Part shown: in pieces, positions 49,261 through 57,829 of the stretch
Layout of the letters: every line of letters starts with the position of its first letter
How positions within the stretch are numbered: the first letter of the stretch is position 1
Assembly: GCA_958450865.1 (NCBI GenBank)
Contig: CAUDNY010000006.1
Location: 62,001 to 126,000 of the forward strand
Length of the DNA: 64,000 nucleotides
From: an uncultured Collinsella sp.
Lineage (GTDB): Bacteria > Actinomycetota > Coriobacteriia > Coriobacteriales > Coriobacteriaceae
Reading direction: 5' to 3'
Notes under the pieces: generated by a model
Told to the model about the DNA's origin: nothing
Databases searched by the model: none
What the model saw: only the letters and a program-made list of their open reading frames with translations
Position numbers and translations under genes: made by a program

Positions 49261-50652
49261 ATGATGGAGGCTATGGATAATCAGACCCCAACATATTCCG
49301 ATGATGAGCTGACTGCAGCGCTTGCCGAGCACCTGGCGTCGCTCGATCGCGACGACAGCTATCGCGTGGAGCGTGTACTTAAGCGCTCGTCCGTTGAAAC
49401 AACCGAGCTTGTGTACTTTGAAGGAACCGGCGGTGGTTCGCTCGGCCCCTTTGTCCGTAAACGCATCGATGCTTCGGCTCAAATCGGCGGGGCATACGAG
49501 CGTCTGTTTGCCGCTCAGCGGGCAGGTAGGCGTTTTGAGCACCTGCCCAGAATCGTCGATTGTCGTCGTGCGGGCGACGAGCTCAACGTGGTTATGGAAT
49601 ACATCGAAGGGGAGACGCTCGGGGCGCTGGTGGACCGTCTGGGAGCCACCCCCGATTATGCACGTGAATTGTATCCTGCCCTATGCGATGCCGTGGGCGA
49701 GCTCCACGCCGGTTTTGCAATGGCGGGGGAGACGTCGGCGCCGGTGATCCATCGCGACCTCAAACCGTCGAATATCATCGTGACGGGTGCCAACTATACG
49801 TCTGATGACGGCCTGACGTTTTCGTCGCTGGTGATTATCGACTTGGGGATCGCGCGCGTATGGCGCGATGGCGCCGATGCCGACACCGTCAAGTTTGGCA
49901 CGCGACCCTATGCGCCGCCCGAGCAGTATGGGTTTGGGCAGACGAGTGTGCGCAGCGACGTCTACGCACTTGGCGCCCTGTTGTTCTTCTGCTTGACGGG
50001 AGTCGACCCTAAACCAGGGCTCGACATGCGCGAGCAATGCGAGGCGCGTGGCATTCCCACTCCACTTGCCGATGCCGTCTGCATGTCGATGGCGCTCGAC
50101 CCGGCCAAGCGTTTTGCGAGTGCGGAGGCATTGGGACGGGCGACGCGCGCGGCATACGACCTGAGTCGCCCCGTGCGGCCCCCTGCGCCTGCGCCTGTCC
50201 GTAATCCGGCATCGGAGACGGAGCTGACGCCCCAAGGGCTCCAGAACCCCGCAGGGCTTCCTAGGCCTGCCGCCTCCGCTGCATGCGGTCTGCTCTCTCG
50301 CGTTCCGGAGTCTCTGGGGCGCATTTGGAATACGCTTGTCTGCTTCTCCCTACTTGTGTTCTTTGCCGGAAGTCACTTTGCCGTCTTTCACCCCACGGGA
50401 GCAAACCAAAGCTACCCGACGTGGTTTCTCATAATCGAGTATTTTTTCTTTGTCGATGGCCTTATGGTGCTTATGCATTTTGCGCTGCTCGATAAGCGCC
50501 GTCTTCGTCGGCGATTCGCACTGCTCGACAGCTATCGCGGCAAGAAACTCGCGAAACTCTGGCTCAAGGCATTGGGTGTGCTGCTCCTATGCATGATCGT
50601 CATAGTCGCGGTTGCCAATGCGACCGGCGTCGTCGATACCTCCGCTACCTAA
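49261..50652 (+). CDS. Hanks-type Ser/Thr protein kinase with C-terminal membrane region
   Basis: A 463-residue protein. The kinase domain has a catalytic Lys in FVRKRID (about 67), hinge VVMEYIEGETLG, catalytic loop HRDLKPSNIIV (164-174), DLGIAR in place of DFG, and YAPPEQYGFGQTSVRSDVYALGALLFFCLTG. The usual Gly-rich loop is poor (FEGTGGGSLGPF). A Pro-rich linker leads to three membrane spans, with no extracellular PASTA-type sensor. It probably phosphorylates the adjacent HTH protein or envelope proteins. The start is uncertain between ATG 49261, 49264 and 49273; GGAGG is too close to the last. Confidence 0.85.
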   Translation: MMEAMDNQTPTYSDDELTAALAEHLASLDRDDSYRVERVLKRSSVETTELVYFEGTGGGSLGPFVRKRIDASAQIGGAYERLFAAQRAGRRFEHLPRIVDCRRAGDELNVVMEYIEGETLGALVDRLGATPDYARELYPALCDAVGELHAGFAMAGETSAPVIHRDLKPSNIIVTGANYTSDDGLTFSSLVIIDLGIARVWRDGADADTVKFGTRPYAPPEQYGFGQTSVRSDVYALGALLFFCLTGVDPKPGLDMREQCEARGIPTPLADAVCMSMALDPAKRFASAEALGRATRAAYDLSRPVRPPAPAPVRNPASETELTPQGLQNPAGLPRPAASAACGLLSRVPESLGRIWNTLVCFSLLVFFAGSHFAVFHPTGANQSYPTWFLIIEYFFFVDGLMVLMHFALLDKRRLRRRFALLDSYRGKKLAKLWLKALGVLLLCMIVIVAVANATGVVDTSAT

Positions 50653-50654
50653 AA

Positions 50655-50682
50655 GAAAAGGGCCCCATTGGGGCCCTTTGCA
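50655..50682. terminator. Bidirectional terminator
   Basis: AAAGGGCCCC and GGGGCCCTTT pair around ATT, between the kinase gene and the convergent hydrolase gene. Confidence 0.88.
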
Positions 50683-50689
50683 GTTGCAC

Positions 50690-51823
50690 TTAGATGCGGT
50701 TCATCTGAGCGGCGACTTTGTTGTACCAGTCCTGCCACGTGGGCGGGCAGTACTTTTTGGCCGCTGCCGGGGTAAGGGTGGAGCCGTAGTTGGCGCCCAG
50801 ATAGGCAACGTGAGCGGAGATGCCCTCGCTCCAGCTGCCAAAGCTGCGCCAACCGCCGCCACGGGCACTCCAGCCCCAGGCGTTGTAAGAATTGGCGCAA
50901 TAAGCACCCTTGGTGCTCTCGATGCAGGCGATGGCGGGGGACCAACGGGGGTCGACACCGGTATTCCAAGCGGCGACGGCAAAGTTATAGCCCTGGCCTG
51001 CCATGGGGGAACCGGCGAGATAATTGTCGATGCGGCTCGTCCACTCATTAATGAACGAATCGTAATCGGAGCTACCGGTATTGGCGTTGTTCACCGTGGT
51101 GTCGATGGTGGTGTTGGTGTTGGTGGCCTGGCTGCTGGAATTGCTGCCGCTTACGCCCTCGCCCGAGAGCTTCTCGGCGGCAGCGGCCTTATCGGCCTCA
51201 AGCTTGGCAAGCTCGGCGGCATTTTCCTGCTCGGCTTTTGCCTGTGCCTCGCTGCGGAGCTGCTGGGCCTGAGCCAACGCATCCTCGGCGTTTTTCTGCT
51301 CTGCCTCAAGCTGAGACTTGGCCTGCTGGAGCTCAGCCTTGTTCTGCTCGAGTTCGGTTTGCATGTTATTGAGCTGTTCGATCTCGTCGACGCTCGAGCT
51401 CGTGATCTGGTTGGTGTATTTGCAGGTCGTGATGAACTCACCCAGGCTCTGCGCGTTGACCAGGAAGCTCACGATGGGGTTGGTGCCCTTCTGATACTTG
51501 TACAAATCGCGCATGGCGGAGCTTGCCTTGGCCTGCTGCTCGGGAAGCTTAGCCTCGATTTCCTCGATGCTTGCCTCATTGGAGTCAATCTGCTTTTGCA
51601 GGTCATCGAGTTTGGTGCGGGCGTCGTTGTAGGCGCTCGTGGCGGCTTCGATCTTCTGCTGGGCTGCGGAAAGCTGGTCCTGCGTTGCCTGCGAGGCGGC
51701 ATACGCCGCAACGGGGGAGAGCATCGGCGTGGCCGTCAGCGCAACGGCGAGCGCGGCGCTCGTGATGATACGAGCCGGCTTCGACGCAATGAGCGCTGCG
51801 GCGCGATGATTCGAATGCTGCAT
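50690..51823 (-). CDS. Secreted coiled-coil cell-wall hydrolase (lysozyme-like C-terminus)
   Basis: A 377-residue protein. A signal peptide (basic start, ALAVALTATPMLSPVAAYAA, cleavage near residue 43) is followed by a long coiled coil (QDQLSAAQQKIEAATSAYND to ADKAAAAEKL, about 45-225) like those of PcsB/CwlO-type proteins. A Ser/Asn/Thr linker and a C-terminal domain follow, with SRIDNYLAGSPMAGQGYNFAVAAWNTGVDPRWSPAIACIESTKGAYC and NAWGWSARGGGWRSFGSWSEGISAHVAYL. That last part resembles glucosaminidase/transglycosylase folds (ESxxG, NAWGW). Likely role: peptidoglycan cleavage at division, perhaps gated by FtsEX. ATG at 51823 has AGAGGGA upstream. Confidence 0.82.
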   Translation of the reverse strand: MQHSNHRAAALIASKPARIITSAALAVALTATPMLSPVAAYAASQATQDQLSAAQQKIEAATSAYNDARTKLDDLQKQIDSNEASIEEIEAKLPEQQAKASSAMRDLYKYQKGTNPIVSFLVNAQSLGEFITTCKYTNQITSSSVDEIEQLNNMQTELEQNKAELQQAKSQLEAEQKNAEDALAQAQQLRSEAQAKAEQENAAELAKLEADKAAAAEKLSGEGVSGSNSSSQATNTNTTIDTTVNNANTGSSDYDSFINEWTSRIDNYLAGSPMAGQGYNFAVAAWNTGVDPRWSPAIACIESTKGAYCANSYNAWGWSARGGGWRSFGSWSEGISAHVAYLGANYGSTLTPAAAKKYCPPTWQDWYNKVAAQMNRI

Positions 51824-51884
51824 CCAGTCCCTCTGCAATCAATCGTAGGTTATGGTTCGAACGGTATTCTACTACTGCTTTCGA

Positions 51885-51997
51885 CCTCAACTTGAACCTT
51901 AAAGGTTCCAAAGGGTCAAGTTGAACTTGAGGCTTTGGCTTTGACCTGCAGTTATGATGAATTGTTGAGAAACCATAGAGTTCAACTTTAACGTTAC
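51885..51997. promoter_or_regulatory. Cluster of nested TTCAACTT/AAGTTGAA dyads
   Basis: CAACTTGAACC (51888-51898), GGTTCC, and TCAAGTTGAACTTGA (51916-51930) form overlapping inverted repeats; TTCAACTTTAAC recurs near 51982. It lies in the promoter region of the cell-wall hydrolase gene and looks like a multi-site operator. The regulator is unknown. Confidence 0.45.
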
Positions 51998-52057
51998 AGA
52001 GCCCTGTTTGAGAGGTGTTTTGGGCTGTAAAAGCTATCTCAACGTGGGGTTTTACAA

Positions 52058-52690
52058 CTACAGCGTGCCTTTCTGGCGAGCCCGCTCAATCTCTTCGAGG
52101 GCCTCGGCAGGGGTGAACGAGCAGGTGCCGTCGCCGAGCTTGACCACCTGGATGTCGTCGCCGATATGGACCTCTCCGCCCTTTAGTACCACGCCAAAAA
52201 CGCCCTCGTGGGGAAAGATGCAGTCGCCGGCGAGATAGTAGATGGCACAGCGTGTGTGGCAGACCTTGCCGATTTGGCTGATTTCGACAAGCACCTCGCT
52301 GCCAAGCTTGAGCTGCGTGCCCAAGGGGAGCGAGAGTAGATTGATGCCTTGCGTGGTGAAATTCTCCCCAAAGTCACCCTGGCGCACATCGAGTCCGCGG
52401 GCCTGCGCCGTCTGGATGGACTCTGCGGCCAAAAAGGAAACCTGACGGTGCCAATGCCCGGCGTGTGCGTCGGAGGCGAGGCCAAATTGCTCTATAACGG
52501 TGTCGTGTCCATCCGCGACGGGCGACTTGCGTGTGCCCTTGCGCGCCGACGTGTTGATCGAGACGATGCGGGCGGGCCTGTCGTAGGCATCGTTTGCTGT
52601 GCGTAGGGGAACGGCCGTTTGTGCGCGTTCCGCCAGCTCGCGCTTCGCGGCATTGAGGATAGGATTATCGGTCGGATGGTCTTGGGGCAC
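52058..52690 (-). CDS. MOSC domain protein
   Basis: A 210-residue protein. The MOSC fold (molybdenum cofactor sulfurase C-terminal type) has SINTSARKGTRKSPV, GLASDAHAGHWHRQVSFLA, LDVRQGDFGENFTTQGINLLSLPLGTQLKLG, and the conserved Cys in IGKVCHTRCAIYYLAGDCIFPHEGVFGVV. MOSC proteins transfer or carry sulfur or bind molybdenum cofactor; the partner is not visible. GTG at 52690 is the start, with AAAGG about ten bases upstream. It is an isolated gene. Confidence 0.85.
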   Translation of the reverse strand: MPQDHPTDNPILNAAKRELAERAQTAVPLRTANDAYDRPARIVSINTSARKGTRKSPVADGHDTVIEQFGLASDAHAGHWHRQVSFLAAESIQTAQARGLDVRQGDFGENFTTQGINLLSLPLGTQLKLGSEVLVEISQIGKVCHTRCAIYYLAGDCIFPHEGVFGVVLKGGEVHIGDDIQVVKLGDGTCSFTPAEALEEIERARQKGTL

Positions 52691-52912
52691 GTGCGCGCCT
52701 TTCGTTTGAGGATGTCAATACGCTGAATCCTACAACAATGGTAGGTTCATTGCCCATTGTCATACAACGGTGAGCGCCGTCTTCGTGCTGGACGATTACG
52801 TCGATTGCCATAGATACGGTGGAGCTTTGGGCGCCGGCGGCTTGGCACGCTAGAATAAATCAGTTGCGCAAAGACCGCCCGTTGTGTGGGCAGTTCGTGA
52901 TAGGAAGTTTCC

Positions 52913-54169
52913 ATGGCATTGCAGTTTACAGAGCGCGAGTTCATTCCCGTGCTGCTCGGTGGCGACATCAACGCCTATTCGGTGGCGCGCGCCTTCTACG
53001 AGGAGTACCAGGTCAAGAGCCTGGTCTTTGGCAAGTACCAGACGGGTCCCGCGTACCGCAGCCAGATTATCGACTACACGCCCAACGTGGATATCGATAC
53101 CATGCCCGTGATGCTCAGGACCGTCAACGGCATTGCCCAAGCGCATGCCGATAAGACGATTGTCCTTGTGGGCTGTGGCGATAACTATGTTGCCCTCGTG
53201 GCTCAGGCCAAGGATGCCCATGAGTTGGCGGATAACATCGTCGCGCCTTACGCTCCCTATAGCATGCTTGAGCAGTGTCAGAAGAAGGAGATCTTCTACG
53301 AGCTGTGCGAGAAGCATGGCGTGCCCTATCCGCATACCTTTACCTTCACCATGGCGATGCTGAACGCCCAAGGCGAGGCACCTGCCGAAGTGCTCGACCA
53401 GATCGATTTTCCCTACCCGATGATCCTGAAGCCTTCCGATGGCATCATGTGGTGGCAGCACGAGTTCGAGGGCCAGAAAAAGGCCTATGAGATTGCCGAC
53501 CGTGCCGAGCTGGAACAGGTCATTCGCGACTCGTATGCCAGCGGCTACACCGACGACCTGATCTTGCAGGATCGCGTGCCCGGCAATGACGAGTACATGC
53601 GCGTGCTCACCAGTTATTCCGACCGCAACGGCAAGGTGCGCATGATGTGCCTGGGTCACGTGCTGCTCGAGGAGCATCAGCCTCACGGTGTCGGCAACCA
53701 CGCCTGTATCATCACCGAGCCCAATGACGAGCTCATGGGCGGCGTGCGCAAGTTGCTCGAGGACCTTCACTTTGTGGGCTATTCCAACTTTGACGTTAAG
53801 TACGACGAGCGCGACGGCTCGTTTAAGTTCTTCGATTTCAACACGCGCCAGGGCCGCAGCAACTACTACGTCACTAACAGCGGCTTTAACGTTGCCAAGT
53901 ATGTGGTGGACGAGTATGTGTTCAACCGCCCGTTTGAGCCGGAGTTTGTGACGGCGCAGGACGAGGCGCTGTGGATGGTCGTCCCCATGGGCGTCGTCGA
54001 CAAGTACGTCAAGGATCCCGAGCTGCGCGCTAAGGTGCATCGCCTGGACAAGGAAGGCAAGGGCGCCGACCCTTCGTTTATGAAGGGCGACTTTGTCTTT
54101 AACCGCTGGCTGCGCATGTGGCACACCAAGCTGCGTCACTTTAAGCTGTTCAAGACGTATTACAAGTAG
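52913..54169 (+). CDS. ATP-grasp carboxylate-amine ligase, probable D-aspartate ligase
   Basis: A 418-residue ATP-grasp enzyme. The N-terminal part has LLGGDINAYSVARAFYEEYQVKS; the grasp domains carry YPMILKPSDGIMWWQHEFEGQKKAY, LILQDRVPGNDEYMRVLTSYSDRNGKV and the metal-binding DVKYDERDGSFKFFDFNTRQGRSNYYV. It resembles the Aslfm type, which adds D-aspartate to the side-chain amine of peptidoglycan precursors. An aspartate-racemase-like gene follows 84 bases downstream, matching the known ligase/racemase pairing in enterococci and lactococci. The acceptor (Lys or Orn) cannot be told. ATG at 52913 has AGGAAG upstream. Confidence 0.82.
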   Translation: MALQFTEREFIPVLLGGDINAYSVARAFYEEYQVKSLVFGKYQTGPAYRSQIIDYTPNVDIDTMPVMLRTVNGIAQAHADKTIVLVGCGDNYVALVAQAKDAHELADNIVAPYAPYSMLEQCQKKEIFYELCEKHGVPYPHTFTFTMAMLNAQGEAPAEVLDQIDFPYPMILKPSDGIMWWQHEFEGQKKAYEIADRAELEQVIRDSYASGYTDDLILQDRVPGNDEYMRVLTSYSDRNGKVRMMCLGHVLLEEHQPHGVGNHACIITEPNDELMGGVRKLLEDLHFVGYSNFDVKYDERDGSFKFFDFNTRQGRSNYYVTNSGFNVAKYVVDEYVFNRPFEPEFVTAQDEALWMVVPMGVVDKYVKDPELRAKVHRLDKEGKGADPSFMKGDFVFNRWLRMWHTKLRHFKLFKTYYK

Positions 54170-54253
54170 ATGAGTGCGGCGCCCGTCCGGTTTACATCGG
54201 GCGGGCGCGGGTATGATACGCGCAATTGCGCAAGCGTCACCAAGGAGGCGGCG

Positions 54254-55000
54254 ATGGAAAAGCTGGGAGTTATCGGCGGCATGGGCGCCGAGGCCACGTC
54301 GTATTACTACGACCAGGTGGTGCGCCACACGGCTGCTGCCTGCGATCAGGAACATATCGACATGGTGGTGCTCTCCAAGTCGACCATGCCCGACCGCACG
54401 CTGGCCATTAAGACCGGCGAGCATGCCAAGCTGCTGGCGACCATGAAAGAGTGTGCCCAGGCACTCGAGTCGCTGGGCTGCGCGCACATTGCCATTCCCT
54501 GCAACACGTCACACTACTTCTACGACCAGATCCAGTCGTTTACGAAGGTGCCGATTATTCACATGCCGCGTGAGTCGGTGCGCTATGCCCTTGCGGGTGC
54601 GGTGATGGGGGAGTGCGAGTTCGACCCCAACCTGAGTATGCCGGCCGAGCCGGTGCACAAGATTGGCATTATGGGCACCGACGGAACCGTGGACGCGGGC
54701 GTCTACGGCCGCGAATGCGAGGCTGCGGGTGTTGAGGTCGTCTATCCCAGCGAGAAACGTCAGAACGATGTGATGTCGCTTATCTACGATGATGTGAAGG
54801 CCGGACGTGAGCCCGATATGGATAAGTTCGACCGCGTGATGTGGGAGTTCGCCCGTAGCGGCTGCGACCGTGTCATTCTGGCCTGCACCGAGCTATCGGT
54901 GCTGCAGAAGTATCGAGAGATGCCCGAGATCACCCTCGATGCCATGGATGTCCTGGTGCGCGAATCCATCATCCGCAGCGGCGCCCCCTACCGCCTCTAG
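54254..55000 (+). CDS. Aspartate/glutamate racemase family protein, probable aspartate racemase
   Basis: A 248-residue racemase. It has GVIGGMGAEATSYYYDQVV, the first catalytic Cys in IAIPCNTSHYF (about 84), KIGIMGTDGTVDAGVY, and the second Cys in VILACTELSVL (about 197). The GMGxxAT/Y start and length are those of PLP-independent aspartate racemases rather than MurI. It would supply D-aspartate to the preceding ATP-grasp ligase. AAGGAGG precedes ATG 54254. Confidence 0.88.
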   Translation: MEKLGVIGGMGAEATSYYYDQVVRHTAAACDQEHIDMVVLSKSTMPDRTLAIKTGEHAKLLATMKECAQALESLGCAHIAIPCNTSHYFYDQIQSFTKVPIIHMPRESVRYALAGAVMGECEFDPNLSMPAEPVHKIGIMGTDGTVDAGVYGRECEAAGVEVVYPSEKRQNDVMSLIYDDVKAGREPDMDKFDRVMWEFARSGCDRVILACTELSVLQKYREMPEITLDAMDVLVRESIIRSGAPYRL

Positions 55001-55006
55001 CTTCCG

Positions 55007-55041
55007 ACCTGTCAAAAAGGGACAGGTTAATGTTGGTAGGT
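55007..55041 (+). repeat. REP-like repeat family 2, copy 3
   Basis: ACCTGTCAAAAAGGGACAGG at the 5' side and TTGGTAGGT at the 3' side. It differs from 9790-9824 at only a few loop positions. Confidence 0.75.
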
Positions 55042-55059
55042 TTTATCTGGTGAAACAGT

Positions 55060-55098
55060 AAAGGCCTCGGCTCGTTTGGTGCGAGCCGAGGCCTTTTG
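55060..55098. terminator. Bidirectional terminator
   Basis: AAAGGCCTCGGCTCG and CGAGCCGAGGCCTTT are perfectly complementary. It ends both the racemase and the ecfT transcripts. Confidence 0.92.
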
Positions 55099-55125
55099 CG
55101 TTGGGCGATTGCTGTCGGTGGCGAA

Positions 55126-55872
55126 CTAGAACAGGAAGCCGATGGCGATGAGGGCGATGCTGACGATGAGCACGGCGATGTCCAGGCCCTTGATGGGGTA
55201 GCGCTTGTACGAGCTGACGCGTGTACGCAGATAGAAGCCGCGCTGTTCTGCCGCCAAGGCTGTGGCATCGGTCTTGCCCACGCTCGAGATGAGCAGTGGC
55301 ACGCACAGTGGCAGCATGAGCTTAAGCTTCTTGATGGGGTTCTTGGTGTCGTACTCGACGCCGCGTGCGGTCTGCGCTTCCATGATGGCGTTCATCTCCT
55401 GACCAAACACCGGCACAAAGCGCAGCGCCGTGGTAAAGGTGAAGGCATAGCGATACGGTACGTGCAGCACCTCGACGCAGGCGTTGGCAAGGTCGTTGAG
55501 CTTGGTCACCATGAGCATGAGGATGAGTGGCAGCGCCACGCCCAGCAGGCGCAGACAGGCCTTCGATCCTGTGATGAGGCCCGTGTCGGTGATAAAGCCC
55601 CACACCACGTTGCCATCGCGCATAAAGGCTAGCTGGAGTACCAGCATGATAAGCGCGAGCGGAATCAGCAACTTGAGCAACGAGAACAGACGGTCGACGA
55701 CGCCGGCATAGGCACCCAGCGCAAGGGTGAGTGCCAAAAAGCCCAGCAGCGCCACGTAGGTGTCGGACAAGAAGATGCCGACGATGATGGCGGCGGCGAG
55801 GCCCAGTTTGACGACGGGGTTCAGGCGATGCAGCAGCGTATCGCCCGGCATGTAGTCGATGACGTTAACCAC
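55126..55872 (-). CDS. ECF transporter transmembrane component EcfT
   Basis: A 248-residue membrane protein. It begins VNVIDYMPGDTLLHRLNPVVKL, the usual EcfT start, then has five or so spans and the two coupling motifs ALRFVPVFGQEMNAIMEAQTARGVEY and ATALAAEQRGFYLRTR (Ala-Arg-Gly type helices that contact the ATPases). GTG at 55872 overlaps the ecfA stop by eight bases with AAGGAG upstream, so the genes are coupled; a longer ATG start inside ecfA is less likely. It joins the fused ATPase and the upstream S component into one importer. Confidence 0.9.
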   Translation of the reverse strand: MVNVIDYMPGDTLLHRLNPVVKLGLAAAIIVGIFLSDTYVALLGFLALTLALGAYAGVVDRLFSLLKLLIPLALIMLVLQLAFMRDGNVVWGFITDTGLITGSKACLRLLGVALPLILMLMVTKLNDLANACVEVLHVPYRYAFTFTTALRFVPVFGQEMNAIMEAQTARGVEYDTKNPIKKLKLMLPLCVPLLISSVGKTDATALAAEQRGFYLRTRVSSYKRYPIKGLDIAVLIVSIALIAIGFLF

Positions 55873-57616
55873 GGCGGACCATCTCCTTGGTAATTCGAAC
55901 GACATCGGTGACCTCGCTCACCTGCGCAAAAGCGGGCGAGACGGAAGATGCCAGACGGCGCGAGAGTTCAATAACCTGGGGAGGCTCCACGTAGGCACGC
56001 CGCATGAGATCGATGTTCGAGAATAGCTCGTGCGTGCGGCCGCGGTCGAGGATGTGACCGTCGGCCATTACTACGATACGCTCGGCAAAGTCGGAAACAA
56101 CTTCCATATCGTGGCAGACCATGATAACGGCGCAGCCGCGCTCGGCCATGGTGCGCACCGTTTCCATGACGGTCATGCACTCGCGGTAATCAAGGCCGCT
56201 CGTGGGCTCGTCGAGCACGACGATCTTGGGCTCAACCACTACGACGGAGGCAAGCGCCACCATTTGTCGCTGGCCGCGCGAAAGTGAGAAAGGTGCCTCA
56301 TCGGCAGGCAGGCCAAAGCGGTCGATAACGAGTTGAGCACGACGCAGAGCCTCGGCACGGTCGATGCCGGCAAGCTCCAGGCCAAAAGCGACCTCGTCGA
56401 GTACGGTATCCTTGCAGATCTGGCGGTCGGGGTTTTGGAAGAGCGTTGCGACTTCGCGGGCAATGCGGCTCGTGGGAACGGTTGCGGTATCCAGTCCCGT
56501 GACGCGCACGCTGCCCGAGGCGGGTTTAAGCAGGCCCGTGAGCAGCTTGGTGAGCGTGGTCTTGCCGGCACCGTTTTGGCCGACGATGCCCACGAGCTCG
56601 CCGGGATAGAGGGTCAGGTTGAGGTCGTGGACGGCGGCGCCGCCATTGGGATAGGCAAACTCAACATGGTCGAAGGTGAGCACGGGCTCGGCGTCCTTGG
56701 CATGAGGGCGCAACGACGGTGCATGCGGGGAGGCGGCGGGCGCCTGGGCTTTGCTGACCGCGCGTGCGGGGTCGACGATGCCCGAAATCAGGCGCTCGGC
56801 TTCATCGACATCCAAGCAAGGGGTACCGCTTAGCAGGCCATCGGCCTCGAGGCTATTGAAGATACGCGTGACGCGAGGGCAGTCGACGCCGACGGCACGG
56901 AGCTCGTCGGTATGCGCGAAGACCTCGTGTGGCTCGCCCTGCAGCGCGATTTCGCCATGGTTGAGCACGAGCACGCGGTTGCAGTACTCCGAGAGCAGGG
57001 CGACCTTTTGCTCAACGACGACGATGGTAATTCCAAGTGCGCGGTTTGCCTCACGCAGCGTCTCGAAGACCAACGTGGAGCTGGCGGGGTCGAGCGCCGC
57101 GGTGGGTTCGTCGAGCACGAGCACACGCGGACGCATGGCGAGGATGGCGGCGATGGCAACCTTTTGCTTTTGGCCGCCCGAAAGTGTGGCAATCTCGCGG
57201 TCACGCAGGTCGCTGATACCGACGGTCTTAAGCGTCTCGCTCACACGTTGCTCGATCTGGTCGTGGGGAACGCCAAAGTTCTCCAGGCCAAAAAGCATCT
57301 CGTCCTCGACGACCGAGGCGACCATTTGCGTGTCGATGTCTTGCAACACGCTGCCGACGATTTGCGACACATCGGTGAGCGAGGCTTCGCAGGTGTCGTG
57401 GCCGTCAACCATGACGGACCCAAAGAACGTGCCGGTGTAGTGGTGGGGCACGGCACCTGACAGGCAGGCGGCAAGCGTGGACTTGCCGGCGCCCGAGGGT
57501 CCGATGATGCCGATGAAATCTCCCTTGTTCACACTGAGCGAGATGTGGCTGAGCGCCCGCTCGGTTTGCGTGCCATAGGAGAACGAGACATCGTCGACGT
57601 TGATGATCGTTTCCAT
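55865..57616 (-). CDS. ECF transporter fused ATPase (EcfA1-EcfA2 in one chain)
   Basis: A 583-residue protein holding two ABC ATPase domains. The first has Walker A GPSGAGKST (about 39), Q-loop VLQDIDTQ, LSGGQKQKVAIAAIL and VLVLDEPTAALDP. The second has GQNGAGKTT (about 357), LFQNPDRQ, a variant signature LSRGQRQMVALAS, and IVVLDEPTSGLD. ECF systems usually use two separate ATPases; here both halves are joined by a Pro/Ala-rich linker. It powers uptake with EcfT and the S component. ATG at 57616 is preceded by AAAGG. Confidence 0.92.
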   Translation of the reverse strand: METIINVDDVSFSYGTQTERALSHISLSVNKGDFIGIIGPSGAGKSTLAACLSGAVPHHYTGTFFGSVMVDGHDTCEASLTDVSQIVGSVLQDIDTQMVASVVEDEMLFGLENFGVPHDQIEQRVSETLKTVGISDLRDREIATLSGGQKQKVAIAAILAMRPRVLVLDEPTAALDPASSTLVFETLREANRALGITIVVVEQKVALLSEYCNRVLVLNHGEIALQGEPHEVFAHTDELRAVGVDCPRVTRIFNSLEADGLLSGTPCLDVDEAERLISGIVDPARAVSKAQAPAASPHAPSLRPHAKDAEPVLTFDHVEFAYPNGGAAVHDLNLTLYPGELVGIVGQNGAGKTTLTKLLTGLLKPASGSVRVTGLDTATVPTSRIAREVATLFQNPDRQICKDTVLDEVAFGLELAGIDRAEALRRAQLVIDRFGLPADEAPFSLSRGQRQMVALASVVVVEPKIVVLDEPTSGLDYRECMTVMETVRTMAERGCAVIMVCHDMEVVSDFAERIVVMADGHILDRGRTHELFSNIDLMRRAYVEPPQVIELSRRLASSVSPAFAQVSEVTDVVRITKEMVRRG

Positions 57617-57636
57617 GGATACCTTTCATAGTCATT

Positions 57637-57702
57637 GGGGACAGTCTTAAATGACCAGTTGTTTAAGACCGTCCCAAAAAAGCTCGTTGTTTGGGACGGT
57701 CT
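57637..57702. repeat. Three mutually pairing segments upstream of ecfA
   Basis: A (57638-57651, GGGACAGTCTTAAA), B (57662-57675, TTTAAGACCGTCCC) and C (57692-57702, GGGACGGTCTT). B is complementary to both A and C, so the two hairpins exclude each other. Confidence 0.65.
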
Positions 57703-57722
57703 TTGGTGGTGAAGCACGGAGA

Positions 57723-57823
57723 CGGCTTTACGAGGGGCCCCAGGTTGGCGCGAAAGAGGGGCGAAGCGTACTTGGGTACGCGAGCGACGAATGAACGCCG
57801 AGATGGGGTGGCTCGTAAAGCCG
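57723..57823. repeat. Conserved structured element, copy 2
   Basis: The outer stem CGGCTTTACGAG (57723-57734) pairs perfectly with 57812-57823. The inner stem GGCG (57747-57750) pairs with CGCC (57796-57799), and the core hairpin is GCGTAC-ttgg-GTACGC. The core from GCGAAAGAGG to GAACG matches copy 1 almost base for base. It lies just after the S-component stop. Confidence 0.8.
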
Positions 57824-57829
57824 AGCGGG

